A stretch of 18,918 bases of DNA from Rhodospirillaceae bacterium (GTDB lineage Bacteria > Pseudomonadota > Alphaproteobacteria > UBA8366 > GCA-2717185): positions 1 to 18,918 of the forward strand of contig PBDC01000105.1 in the NCBI GenBank assembly GCA_002717185.1. The letters are read 5' to 3'. Under the pieces are notes generated by a model, which saw nothing but the letters and a program-made list of their open reading frames with translations, did not search any database and was not told the DNA's origin. The translations under genes were made by a program, and so were the position numbers. Position 1 is the first letter of the stretch; every line of letters starts with the position of its first letter. Of the stretch, positions 7,771-15,139 are shown piece after piece.

Positions 7771-8311
7771 GGCGTTTCGTGATCGGTTTGTAGACGGCGA
7801 GACCCTGCATTTTCGTAAGGTTCAGTGCCGCGACAGTTGCTTTGTCAGTTAAAGCAATGGCCCGCCGCTTCGGCATCCCGTCCAGTGAAGTCGCGCCGGC
7901 CTGGCGCGGACCAGACGCCACAGTCAGCGGGGTAAACAGTACATTTGGCAAGTCAATCCCGAACGGTATGTCCTCACAATACAGGACGCGACCGTCTTCA
8001 AAGACTTGCGGCATAATCGTTATCCCATCGTATACATTGCGTCGCCGCGTGATCGAACCGTGATAAACTGCGCTCGCCTTGCCGCCGCCGCCCATATTCC
8101 GGTACGCGTCACTCTCATAAACCTCCAGACTATCCAAGCTGTATAGCGCCAGGAACTCCCAATTAACCGTTTCCGGAGCCACCGCGCGGAAGCGTTGTGC
8201 GGTGTTCAACCCGTCGAGGGAGACCAGCTTCATGAGATAGGTTTCGTACCAGGCATGCCATTCCGTCTCGCGCGACGGATCGCTAAAATTCAGTTCGACG
8301 GAATAGATCAC
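7763..8311 (-). CDS. Uncharacterised protein with dimeric alpha/beta-barrel-like N-terminus
   Basis: This 182-residue protein is not recognised with certainty. The N-terminal half (residues 1-100) has a pattern seen in ABM/EthD-like ferredoxin-fold dimers: MIYSVELNFSDPSRETEW, then WY...LMKLVSLDGLNTAQRF, then FLALYSLDSLEVYES. The C-terminal half contains a proline- and glycine-rich link and a final basic tail (KPITKRHE). The start is GTG at 8311 with AAGGAGG 9 nt upstream (8321-8327), which fixes it. It overlaps the FAD oxidoreductase start by 8 bp and lies 44 bp after the acyl-CoA dehydrogenase, so it probably acts in the same pathway, perhaps as a small enzyme or an accessory to the flavoprotein. 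No function is claimed. Confidence 0.75.
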   Translation of the reverse strand: MIYSVELNFSDPSRETEWHAWYETYLMKLVSLDGLNTAQRFRAVAPETVNWEFLALYSLDSLEVYESDAYRNMGGGGKASAVYHGSITRRRNVYDGITIMPQVFEDGRVLYCEDIPFGIDLPNVLFTPLTVASGPRQAGATSLDGMPKRRAIALTDKATVAALNLTKMQGLAVYKPITKRHE

Positions 8312-8320
8312 TCCGCGTCT

Positions 8321-8327
8321 CCTCCTT
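8321..8327 (-). promoter_or_regulatory. Ribosome binding site fixing a GTG start at 8311
   Basis: The minus strand reads AAGGAGG followed by nine bases and GTG. It supports the GTG as the real start of the 182-residue protein gene. Confidence 0.7.
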
Positions 8328-8355
8328 TGCTCCGTGGGAAAGCCAGCAACCGGGC

Positions 8356-9537
8356 CTAGTCGCTGGCCAGCCGGGCGCTCATTCCCGCTTGGGACTGTTG
8401 ATTGAGATGTCGCGAAACAAGGAGCCGCAGCATTTCACTAGATCCGTCGCCAATCTGGAATAGTTTGGTTTCCCGGTAAAACCGCTCGACCGGGTGGTCC
8501 TTCGTAAGCCCATGCCCGCCGAGGAACTGAACCGCCTGCTGCGTGACCTCGGTGCACACGTCACTAGCAACCATCTTAGCCATAGAAGCTGCCGTCGGCG
8601 CATCTGGGGTTTCGTCTTCGGCCAATACCGCAGCATGATAAGACAGCTGTCGGCCGGCCTCAATTCGGGCTGCAAGTTCGGCGGCGCGGAAGCGGAGGGC
8701 CTGGAAAGACGATAAGGGTTGGCCAAACTGCTCACGTATCTGCATGTAAGAGAGGGCGTAATCGAGCGCCCCCTGCGCTACACCAGCGCAGCGGGCGCCG
8801 TAAATAGCCCGCGTCTTAGCGAAACCGACCTGAATATAGCGGAACCCCTCGCCCGGCATGCCCATCAGGCAACTGTTCGGAACCCGGCAATCATCGAAAA
8901 CTAGTTCCGCAATTGGGTTAGCCGTATGTGCGATTGTCTCGTAAGTCTGCCCCACCAAAAAGCCGGGCGTTTCCCGCTCGATGAGAAACAAGCTGATGCC
9001 ACCGCCACGCGGCGCATCTTTCTCTGTGCGCGCGAACAACACAATCAGATCGGCGCGACCGCCATTAGTGATGTAGATCTTACGGCCATTGATGACCCAG
9101 TGATCGCCATCACGTTCCGCAAAGGTTTGTATCGAGGCGGCATCGGACCCAGCCTCCGTCTCCGTCAGCGCAAAGGCTGTGATCAGCTCGCCGTTCGCAA
9201 CTTTGGGTAGATACTTGTCCTGCTGTTCCTTGGTGCCGGCGAACAGCAAAGGCCCGGTCAGCAAAGTTACCGGATAAGTGCCAGCAGAGAACCACACCGC
9301 GCAAACCTCTTCCAAGATTATTGCACAGGACAGCGTGTCGAGACCGAGACCCCCATATTCCACTGGGATATCAAGTCCCATGAAACCTCGCTCCGCCATC
9401 AGCGCAAGGACCTCACGCGGCAACGGCTCTCCAGTCCGTTCTATACGAGTGGCGATGGGCAAAAGCTCTTCTTGGGCGAATTCGCGGGCCGCACTCTTAA
9501 GGCGGCGTTGTTCATCAGTTAGTCGATAGTTCGTCAT
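8356..9537 (-). CDS. Acyl-CoA dehydrogenase with Glu-to-Asp change in the catalytic loop
   Basis: A full-length 393-residue acyl-CoA dehydrogenase. The N-terminal helical domain begins at once (LTDEQRRLKSAAREFA). FALTETEAGSDAAS (about 122-135) and WVINGRKIYITNGG (147-160) form the beta-domain FAD contacts. REQFGQPLSSFQALRF (268-283) and QFLGGHGLTKDHPVERFYRE (337-356) are the C-terminal signatures. The catalytic-loop motif reads IGDGSSEML (362-370), placing Asp364 where medium-chain enzymes carry the catalytic Glu. The alternative Glu site of isovaleryl-type enzymes aligns with Thr242. It starts with ATG 18 bp after the amidohydrolase stop, so it is in the same operon. An FAD-linked alpha,beta-dehydrogenation of an acyl-CoA is likely; the substrate is unknown. 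Confidence 0.92.
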   Translation of the reverse strand: MTNYRLTDEQRRLKSAAREFAQEELLPIATRIERTGEPLPREVLALMAERGFMGLDIPVEYGGLGLDTLSCAIILEEVCAVWFSAGTYPVTLLTGPLLFAGTKEQQDKYLPKVANGELITAFALTETEAGSDAASIQTFAERDGDHWVINGRKIYITNGGRADLIVLFARTEKDAPRGGGISLFLIERETPGFLVGQTYETIAHTANPIAELVFDDCRVPNSCLMGMPGEGFRYIQVGFAKTRAIYGARCAGVAQGALDYALSYMQIREQFGQPLSSFQALRFRAAELAARIEAGRQLSYHAAVLAEDETPDAPTAASMAKMVASDVCTEVTQQAVQFLGGHGLTKDHPVERFYRETKLFQIGDGSSEMLRLLVSRHLNQQSQAGMSARLASD

Positions 9538-9555
9538 GGAATATGTTTCCAGCCG

Positions 9556-10431
9556 CTAGAGCCGGTCCTCCAGCCCATAGATCCGGATCACATTGTCGCG
9601 CAAGAGTTTTCGCTTGGGTTCGGGTCGGAAGCCGAGATCTTCTATCTCCTCCCTTGTTCGCTCGAAATCCAGCACTGGGAAGTCAGTGCCAAAGATCACT
9701 TTATCCTGCCCGTAGGTATTGATGTATTGCACGAAACTGTCGGGCCAGTATTTAGGGCTGTGCGCATCGCAGCCGAGATAGACATTTTTATGCTTCCAGG
9801 CCATGGCAATAGCCTCGTCGGTCCATGGGATACCTACATGGATCCCAATCAGCTTGAGCTCAGGAAAGTCGCAGGCAACCGCATCCATTGTGATCGGTTG
9901 GCCAACAGAGCGGATCGGATAATCCGGCGCGTACACCATAGACTGGCCTATCTGGAATTGTATCGGCACATCAAGCTCGCAGCATTTCGTGTAGAAAGGA
10001 TACCAGCGGGCATGGTCGATCGGCGTCTCAAACCAATGCGGATAGCCATGCGCACCGATGTAACCGCGCTCTTCGACAGCATACTGAAACTCGCGCACGC
10101 CCTTCATACCCATTGTCGGGTCAATGCCGTACAAACCGAAAAAGCGATCCGGATATTCTGCGATGGCCCGATCTACAACCTCCATCGGGATGTGATAGCA
10201 GGAGGGATGGCCCGGCCGGCCACATTTGACGGCGATCAGAAAGCCGCGTTCAATCCCCGCCGCATCCATACGGCGCAGCATTTCGTCCAGCTCTACACCC
10301 TGCACCGTCTGGGGACTAGCTCCAATCTTGTCACCAAAGAACTCGTTGCGCCATTCCGGACGGTACTTTAGCGCATCTGCGTTGAAGATGTTGACCACAG
10401 CATCGATGGCCTGGATGTCATGCTCGGTCAT
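9556..10431 (-). CDS. Amidohydrolase family protein (amidohydro_2, decarboxylase-like), metal ligands partly missing
   Basis: This 291-residue TIM-barrel protein resembles the ACMSD-type amidohydrolase_2 family of hydrolases and non-oxidative decarboxylases. Visible family features are RMDAAGIERGFL (54-65), ELKLIGIHVGIPWTDEAIAMA (191-211), KNVYLG (215-220), and DKVIFGTDFPVLDF (243-256) with the conserved Asp250. The usual N-terminal HxH metal motif is replaced by residues around DAVVNIF (10-16), and the usual barrel His after strand 5 reads QFQIGQ (158-163). The only clear candidate ligands left are His198 and Asp250, so the metal site may be altered or absent. GGAGG lies upstream of the ATG. 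It lies 18 bp before the acyl-CoA dehydrogenase and 87 bp after the PhyH gene. Confidence 0.85.
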   Translation of the reverse strand: MTEHDIQAIDAVVNIFNADALKYRPEWRNEFFGDKIGASPQTVQGVELDEMLRRMDAAGIERGFLIAVKCGRPGHPSCYHIPMEVVDRAIAEYPDRFFGLYGIDPTMGMKGVREFQYAVEERGYIGAHGYPHWFETPIDHARWYPFYTKCCELDVPIQFQIGQSMVYAPDYPIRSVGQPITMDAVACDFPELKLIGIHVGIPWTDEAIAMAWKHKNVYLGCDAHSPKYWPDSFVQYINTYGQDKVIFGTDFPVLDFERTREEIEDLGFRPEPKRKLLRDNVIRIYGLEDRL

Positions 10432-10518
10432 GGGCTGCGCCTCCGGTTAAAACAAATGGCAGCCTACAGTTTGATGCTTCAGCGGCGCAAACGCGTGACG
10501 TAAAAATTGATGGATAGC

Positions 10519-11451
10519 TTAGTTTTGTATGTCCCGGCGCGACACGCGCCGCAACGGATGCAGACTGCCCCCCTCCCCTATGATGTATTCGGGAAACTCA
10601 AATTCGTCGCTTTTCAGCGTGGCGCCTGGAACTTCGGAACCGGTCCCTCCAACCGTACCCATCGTGCCATAGGTGCGCATGCCAAGCCGCTCCCGCAACT
10701 CCGGCGATGCCTCGTCAATGACCTCCTGAAAACAGGACACACCGGCATTCTCCTGCCGACGGATCCAAGGTGCGCAGAAAAAGGTTGCGATCGAGCGCCG
10801 AGTTGAGCCGTTTGAGTTTATGCCACCCGCATGCCAAAGACGGCCATCAAGCGCCAAGACTCCACCTGCGGGCACCGTGACAGGCACGGCTAGGTTCGCA
10901 TCGGGCGGCCTGATCTGATGCGCTGATGCCCAGCGGTGACTTCCCGGTACAACCAAGGTGCTGCCAGCATCGGGTACGAAATCATCGAGCGCCCAGAGCA
11001 GATTGCACACGACCGGCAACTGCACCGCCACCGGCACCTGGCCCTGATCACGATGCAAGGTTTCTATTTCGTTGGTAACCCCGACGTAAATATGGCCATT
11101 GATGCTGGACAGCAGGAAATGTTTTCCCAGTTGCTTGCCAACCAGCGCAGTCGTTTCGGCGCGCTCGACCAAATCGAGAAATACTTTGCCCTTATTGACC
11201 AAATTCGGCACGAACTGTTTGGTACCGAACATACCTTTAGGTGCCAAAGGCCCAAGCGAGCGCTCTGCCTTGGCCTGCGCTTCCAATTTATTGCCAAGCT
11301 CGTCTGTTTCCCAGTCACTCAAGACATCAGTCAGCACGCATATGCCGCAGTTACTCAGATCCGTCAGGGCGGTCCCAATATCCCTCGTCGCGGATGGCAA
11401 GGGCAGCGTCTCGGGGTAGACGAGTCCTTCGGGTTCCGTAATAGGGTTCAC
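10519..11451 (-). CDS. Phytanoyl-CoA dioxygenase (PhyH) family protein 1
   Basis: This 310-residue protein is a predicted Fe(II)/2-oxoglutarate dioxygenase of the PhyH family, which hydroxylates small substrates such as acyl-CoAs or ectoine. The iron facial triad is visible as H133-x-D135 (LHRDQG) and H207 (RLWHAGG), with R218/R219 for 2-oxoglutarate binding. STLVVPGSHRW (164-174) is the usual strand before the second half. The start is GTG at 11451; a nearby GAGGAT gives the ribosome site, and the closest upstream ATG frame closes at once. It is the first gene of the minus-strand set. The last codons contain a 7-bp hairpin (10535-10541 with 10545-10551), probably without function. Confidence 0.9.
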   Translation of the reverse strand: MNPITEPEGLVYPETLPLPSATRDIGTALTDLSNCGICVLTDVLSDWETDELGNKLEAQAKAERSLGPLAPKGMFGTKQFVPNLVNKGKVFLDLVERAETTALVGKQLGKHFLLSSINGHIYVGVTNEIETLHRDQGQVPVAVQLPVVCNLLWALDDFVPDAGSTLVVPGSHRWASAHQIRPPDANLAVPVTVPAGGVLALDGRLWHAGGINSNGSTRRSIATFFCAPWIRRQENAGVSCFQEVIDEASPELRERLGMRTYGTMGTVGGTGSEVPGATLKSDEFEFPEYIIGEGGSLHPLRRVSRRDIQN

Positions 11452-11791
11452 ATCATCCTCATTTTAGGGTCACTTCAGGCCAAATACCGCTCTCAAACAA
11501 ACGATCCAAGGAATTCTATTAATTACGGGGCATTCCGACTGCACCGTCTGATCATAAAAGCTGACATCTCATTAGTCGCCAATAGGTTTGTCGAACGGTT
11601 TGCGCGTATTCGATATCGATAGCTATTTCCATATCCTATCAATTGAACAAGATGCCCTAAAATCCTGTCGGCTTTTGATTTTGTTGGCCCATTAGCGTAG
11701 CCTTAAATAGAAAGTAAGCTGGTGGGTATATTTAAATGGAATATCCTGACAGAATAAGTAATGCGGGTTCTTTTACTATTGGAGTCAAAAT
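11452..11791. other. Divergent intergenic region between PhyH 1 and the betaine transporter
   Basis: This 340-bp gap separates the start of the minus-strand set from the start of the plus-strand transporter operon, so it should hold both promoters. I see no coding potential. A weak plus-strand sigma-70 candidate is TTGTTG near 11682 followed after about 16 bases by TTAAAT. GGAG lies 7 nt before the binding-protein ATG. A motif shared with 15085-15117 lies at 11510-11537. No confident minus-strand promoter was found. Confidence 0.5.
11510..11537. repeat. GGAATTC-type element, left copy
   Basis: GGAATTC, then TATTAATTAC, then GGGGC and ATTCCG. The opening GGAAT and closing ATTCC form a short dyad. 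The first 17 bases match the copy at 15086-15104 in all but one base after a 2-base gap. See the right copy at 15085-15117. Confidence 0.35.
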
Positions 11792-12766
11792 ATGAAAAAA
11801 TATACGCTTGTTACGTTCTGTGCTTTACTGGGTATAGCATTATTACCGCTTAAAACTGCTGCTGCCTGCGGCAATGTTTCTATTACAGAGATGAATTGGG
11901 CATCATCACAGATAATTACTGAGGTTTCGAAGTTTTTATTGGAACAAGGTTACGGCTGTAAGGTTAAGAAAGTTCCCTCAGCAACTACTACATCTGTGGC
12001 ATCACTGGCCGAAACGGGTAAACCCGATATCGTTACTGAACTTTGGTTAAACTCAGCAGGCGACGCTTATAAAAAATTGGCACAGCAGCAAAAAGTAGAA
12101 GCTTTAGCTGATGTTCTGTCTCCCGGTGGCGTCGAGGGCTGGTGGATTCCACAATACCTTGCCGACAAACATCCTGAGTTACTTACAATGAAAGGGGTCT
12201 TAGGTAATCCCAAGCTCGTTGGCGCACAGTTCAATAATTGTCCTGATGGATGGGGCTGCCGTATCGTGAATGACAACCTGATTAAGGCATTTAATATGTC
12301 TGAAAAAGGTATAAAGGTCTTTAATCATGGTTCGGGGGAAACGCTGGCAACCTCTATCGCTGCGGCTTACAAAGATAACAAACCTTGGTTTGGTTATTAT
12401 TGGGGGCCGACAGCTGTCCTTGGCCAATATAAAATGGCTAAGGTCAAAATTGGCGAAATCGATCAGAAAATTCATTCCGGAAACCAGAATAAAGACAACC
12501 CCAATCCTGGCATATCAGATTTTCCGCCAGCGCAAGTCTTAACTGTTGTCACTGCTGCTCTCAAGGAACGTGAGCCGGCGGTGGCAAAACTCATGAGTAA
12601 CGTCAGCTTTGATGTCGATGTGATGAATGAAGTGCTCGCTTGGCGCAAGGCAAAGGGTGCATCGGCTGAAGAGGCTGCAGTCCGTTTTCTGTCAACGCAA
12701 TCAAAAATATGGAGTGCTTGGGTAAGCGACGACGCACGCAAGAAACTCTCAGCACTAATAAAATAA
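11792..12766 (+). CDS. Glycine betaine/proline betaine-type ABC transporter substrate-binding protein (OpuAC/ProX family)
   Basis: The 324-residue periplasmic protein binds a quaternary-ammonium-type solute. Residues 1-25 are a Sec signal peptide (KK start, hydrophobic core, TAAA before Cys26; not a proper lipobox). Aromatic residues suited to a cation-pi cage are visible at W36, W85, W117/W118 and in GYYWGPT (201-207). Cys26/Cys56 and Cys150/Cys156 (CPDGWGC) could form disulfides, as in related proteins. GGAG lies 7 nt before the ATG. It is first in the operon, followed by a hairpin and the permease gene. DNA here is more AT-rich than in the catabolic genes to the left. The exact ligand (betaine, choline, carnitine or another) is not determined. 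Confidence 0.9.
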   Translation: MKKYTLVTFCALLGIALLPLKTAAACGNVSITEMNWASSQIITEVSKFLLEQGYGCKVKKVPSATTTSVASLAETGKPDIVTELWLNSAGDAYKKLAQQQKVEALADVLSPGGVEGWWIPQYLADKHPELLTMKGVLGNPKLVGAQFNNCPDGWGCRIVNDNLIKAFNMSEKGIKVFNHGSGETLATSIAAAYKDNKPWFGYYWGPTAVLGQYKMAKVKIGEIDQKIHSGNQNKDNPNPGISDFPPAQVLTVVTAALKEREPAVAKLMSNVSFDVDVMNEVLAWRKAKGASAEEAAVRFLSTQSKIWSAWVSDDARKKLSALIK

Positions 12767-12779
12767 TGGATAGCTTTTC

Positions 12780-12803
12780 CCGCGAGGGCTCCCGCCCTCG
12801 CGG
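12780..12803 (+). terminator. Strong hairpin after the binding-protein gene (attenuator or mRNA stabiliser)
   Basis: A perfect 10-bp stem (CCGCGAGGGC, 12780-12789, with GCCCTCGCGG, 12794-12803) and a TCCC loop begin 13 bp after the stop. Only TCTATCT follows, not a clean T-tract, so readthrough to the permease is likely. This placement commonly protects the upstream mRNA and lowers downstream expression, giving more binding protein than permease. Confidence 0.65.
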
Positions 12804-12878
12804 TCTATCTAAAGACAATAGTTTCCTTCGTCGCTTTTCACTTCAGCACGGCATTGCTTTTGCTAAGCCGGTTCGTTT

Positions 12879-12886
12879 GGAGAGGA
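12879..12886 (+). promoter_or_regulatory. Ribosome binding site of the betaine permease gene
   Basis: GGAGAGGA lies 9 nt before TTG at 12896 and 15 nt before ATG at 12902. The spacing favours the TTG, but the ATG, two codons later in the same frame, cannot be excluded. Confidence 0.55.
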
Positions 12887-12895
12887 CGTACTTAA

Positions 12896-13933
12896 TTGAC
12901 AATGTATGAAGGTTTATTTAATCGCCTTGGCCTCAGAGATTGGTGCGACGCTGGGAAAACCAATGATGGACCAGTGTCTATGGCCGACCTTTTGGCAAAA
13001 GCAAAAGGTGGCGATGCACCTTCAGTGCCTTGGTGGGAATTTTCCTTCCCATCTTTAGATACACTTAACAAGGCCTGCGCCAGTTTCCCGCAATCACGAG
13101 ACGTTACAAAAGGCGTTGAAGATGGGTTTCTAGAGATAAAAGACGCATTGAGAATTGTTCTCGACCCTTTGACACAGCCATTAAGCTGGATGCTCGAATT
13201 AGCCCTATTAGTTGTTCAGGTAGCGCCTTGGTGGCTAATGTTTCTACTTTTATCGCTGATCGTCTATTTCGCCTCAAAATCAATACGTATGGTTGTCTTC
13301 GTGGCGACTTGTCTCGGTTTTCTGGCCTTTATCGACCACTACGATCACGCGATGCAGACCTTGTCGATCATTTTTGTATGTGCCTTTCTATGCGTAATAT
13401 TTGGGGTTCCTATTGGCATTGCGATGTCGCGAAATGACACCCTTCGGCGCATGACAATTCCTGTGCTTGATATGCTGCAGACCCTGCCGCCCTTCGTTTA
13501 TTTAATACCCCTGATTTTCCTATTCTCTGTTACAGAGCCAAAATTGTACGGTATCGCGATTATTCTCTACGCTATCGTCCCAGTAATTCGGTTAACAGAC
13601 CTCGGTATTCGTTTGGTGGACGAAGATGTAATCGAAGCAGCTGACTCATTTGGCATGACCGACAAACAAAAATTGTTTGGAGTGCAAATTCCTCTAGCGC
13701 TGCCCAACATCATGGCAGGCGTTAATCAAACAATCATGATGAGCCTCGCGATGGTGGTAATCGCCTCACTCGTATCAGCGCCGGGCCTTGGTGTTCTTGT
13801 ATTGCGGGGTATTCGGAACCTAGAACTTGGAGTTGGTCTGGTTTCAGGTTTAGGTATTGTGCTACTCGCTGTCATCCTGGATCGAGTAACTAAAGCTGCT
13901 TTAGACCGCATAAACGCGGCTCAAAAAAATTAG
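12896..13933 (+). CDS. Glycine betaine-type ABC transporter permease (OpuAB/ProW family)
   Basis: This 345-residue inner-membrane permease has a long hydrophilic N-terminal tail (about 95 residues) and then roughly six hydrophobic segments between residues 97 and 333. The cytoplasmic EAA loop is seen at 247-270 (EAADSFGMTDKQKLFGVQIP), followed by the conserved NQTIMMSLAMVVIASLVSAPGLG stretch typical of ProW/OpuAB. It forms the channel for the solute delivered by the upstream binding protein. The start is probably TTG at 12896 (MTMYEG), or ATG at 12902. It begins 129 bp after the binding-protein stop and ends 10 bp before the ATPase gene. Confidence 0.9.
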   Translation: MTMYEGLFNRLGLRDWCDAGKTNDGPVSMADLLAKAKGGDAPSVPWWEFSFPSLDTLNKACASFPQSRDVTKGVEDGFLEIKDALRIVLDPLTQPLSWMLELALLVVQVAPWWLMFLLLSLIVYFASKSIRMVVFVATCLGFLAFIDHYDHAMQTLSIIFVCAFLCVIFGVPIGIAMSRNDTLRRMTIPVLDMLQTLPPFVYLIPLIFLFSVTEPKLYGIAIILYAIVPVIRLTDLGIRLVDEDVIEAADSFGMTDKQKLFGVQIPLALPNIMAGVNQTIMMSLAMVVIASLVSAPGLGVLVLRGIRNLELGVGLVSGLGIVLLAVILDRVTKAALDRINAAQKN

Positions 13934-13943
13934 TCGGCCGGAT

Positions 13944-15008
13944 TTGATTTTGTCAGAGAATATAAAAATTTCTATCCGGGGCCTATACAAAATTTTTGGA
14001 GAAGACGCTCTGCGTGCTCTCGATTATGTGAGTACCGGTATCAGTAAAGCTGAACTTTTAGATAAACACCAACACGTTCTAGGCCTGCGGGATATCAATA
14101 TTGATATGCGTGAAGGTCATATTACCGTAATAATGGGACTGTCTGGCTCTGGAAAATCCACTCTCATTCGCCATTTAAACCGACTTATAGAACCAACTGC
14201 GGGCTCAGTTAAAGTCGATGGTGAGAACGTCCTTGATTATGATGCATTCGCACTACGCGATCTTCGACGCGAGAAAATGTCCATGGTGTTTCAAAAATTC
14301 GCCCTGCTACCACATCGGACAGTAACACAAAATGCAACTACAACATTGGCAGTTCGAGGAATTAGCGAAAAGGACGCGGAACCTGAAGCTAGGAAATGGT
14401 TGAACCGCGTCGGTCTCGATGGATTTGGCGAGCATTATCCACGACAACTCTCAGGGGGTATGCAACAGAGGGTGGGTATCGCCCGAGCACTAACATCCAA
14501 TTCTCCAATAATGCTGATGGATGAGGCATTTTCTGCACTTGACCCACTAATAAGAACCGACATGCAGGACTTATTACTTGAGCTTCAGCGAGAATTGCAT
14601 AAGACGATAGTATTTATCACGCATGATCTCGACGAAGCTCTTAAACTCGCTGATCATTTAGTTATTTTAAAGGATGGTTCAATTATCCAAGAGGACGAAC
14701 CGCAACAAATTCTTCTAAACCCAACCGATCCCTACATCGAGGATTTCGTCAGCGACGTCAATCGCGCAAGGGTTTTACGTACCCGGTCAATTATGACGTC
14801 AATCAATAACGAAAATTTAGCTGACACAAAAGGCGAAGTTGATTTTAATGATACGCTGGAAAGCGTAATCGAAAAGTCCAACGGTGATGTTTCGCATTCC
14901 TATATTGTAAAACAGAAAAACACTCCGGTTGGTATTCTTAATATGTCCAACCTCGTAAAGGCACTAGTTCCGCGAAATTCTTCTGAAGATGCAGCCCGTA
15001 AGTACTGA
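13944..15008 (+). CDS. Glycine betaine-type ABC transporter ATP-binding protein (OpuAA/ProV family)
   Basis: The 354-residue ATPase energises the betaine importer. Walker A is GLSGSGKST (65-73), the Q-loop is FQKF (Q117), the ABC signature is LSGGMQQ (169-175), Walker B is IMLMDE (189-194), and the switch histidine is in ITHD (H227). The long N-terminal extension before Walker A and the IFGE motif are typical of ProV. The C-terminal 75 residues look like only one CBS-like unit (HSYIVKQKNTPVGILNMSNLV) rather than the tandem pair used for osmotic gating. The start is uncertain: TTG at 13944 or TTG at 13950, with no clear ribosome site; coupling to the permease 10 bp upstream is likely. Confidence 0.92.
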   Translation: MILSENIKISIRGLYKIFGEDALRALDYVSTGISKAELLDKHQHVLGLRDINIDMREGHITVIMGLSGSGKSTLIRHLNRLIEPTAGSVKVDGENVLDYDAFALRDLRREKMSMVFQKFALLPHRTVTQNATTTLAVRGISEKDAEPEARKWLNRVGLDGFGEHYPRQLSGGMQQRVGIARALTSNSPIMLMDEAFSALDPLIRTDMQDLLLELQRELHKTIVFITHDLDEALKLADHLVILKDGSIIQEDEPQQILLNPTDPYIEDFVSDVNRARVLRTRSIMTSINNENLADTKGEVDFNDTLESVIEKSNGDVSHSYIVKQKNTPVGILNMSNLVKALVPRNSSEDAARKY

Positions 15009-15084
15009 TCCTTTCTAATGTTTATTACTGTCATTACATAGCTTACTGTTCGGTAGGAAACTCATAAAAATTAGCTAAGCTGCA

Positions 15085-15117
15085 CGGAATTCAATATTAG
15101 TTACTCCAAGAATTCCG
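15085..15117. repeat. Inverted repeat CGGAATTC/GAATTCCG, right copy of a GGAATTC element
   Basis: CGGAATTC (15085-15092) and GAATTCCG (15110-15117) are perfect 8-bp arms around a 17-base spacer, about 77 bp after the ATPase stop. The left arm and spacer start (GGAATTC, AA, TATTAGTTAC) closely match 11510-11526 on the other side of the transporter operon. Confidence 0.5.
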
Positions 15118-15139
15118 CTTTAAACAGCAATATAAAGGA

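Noticed and set aside
9727..10371. 214-codon open frame on the plus strand inside the amidohydrolase gene
   Set aside because: Antisense shadow of a clearly coding gene; the translation has no family pattern.
10535..10551. 7-bp GC hairpin at the end of the PhyH 1 gene as a terminator
   Set aside because: It lies inside the last codons and has no T-tract on either strand; the operon appears to continue.
10936..11622. 228-codon open frame on the plus strand across the PhyH 1 gene and the intergenic region
   Set aside because: Mostly antisense to PhyH 1. The part beyond 11452 is not protein-like and would cover the promoter region of the operon.
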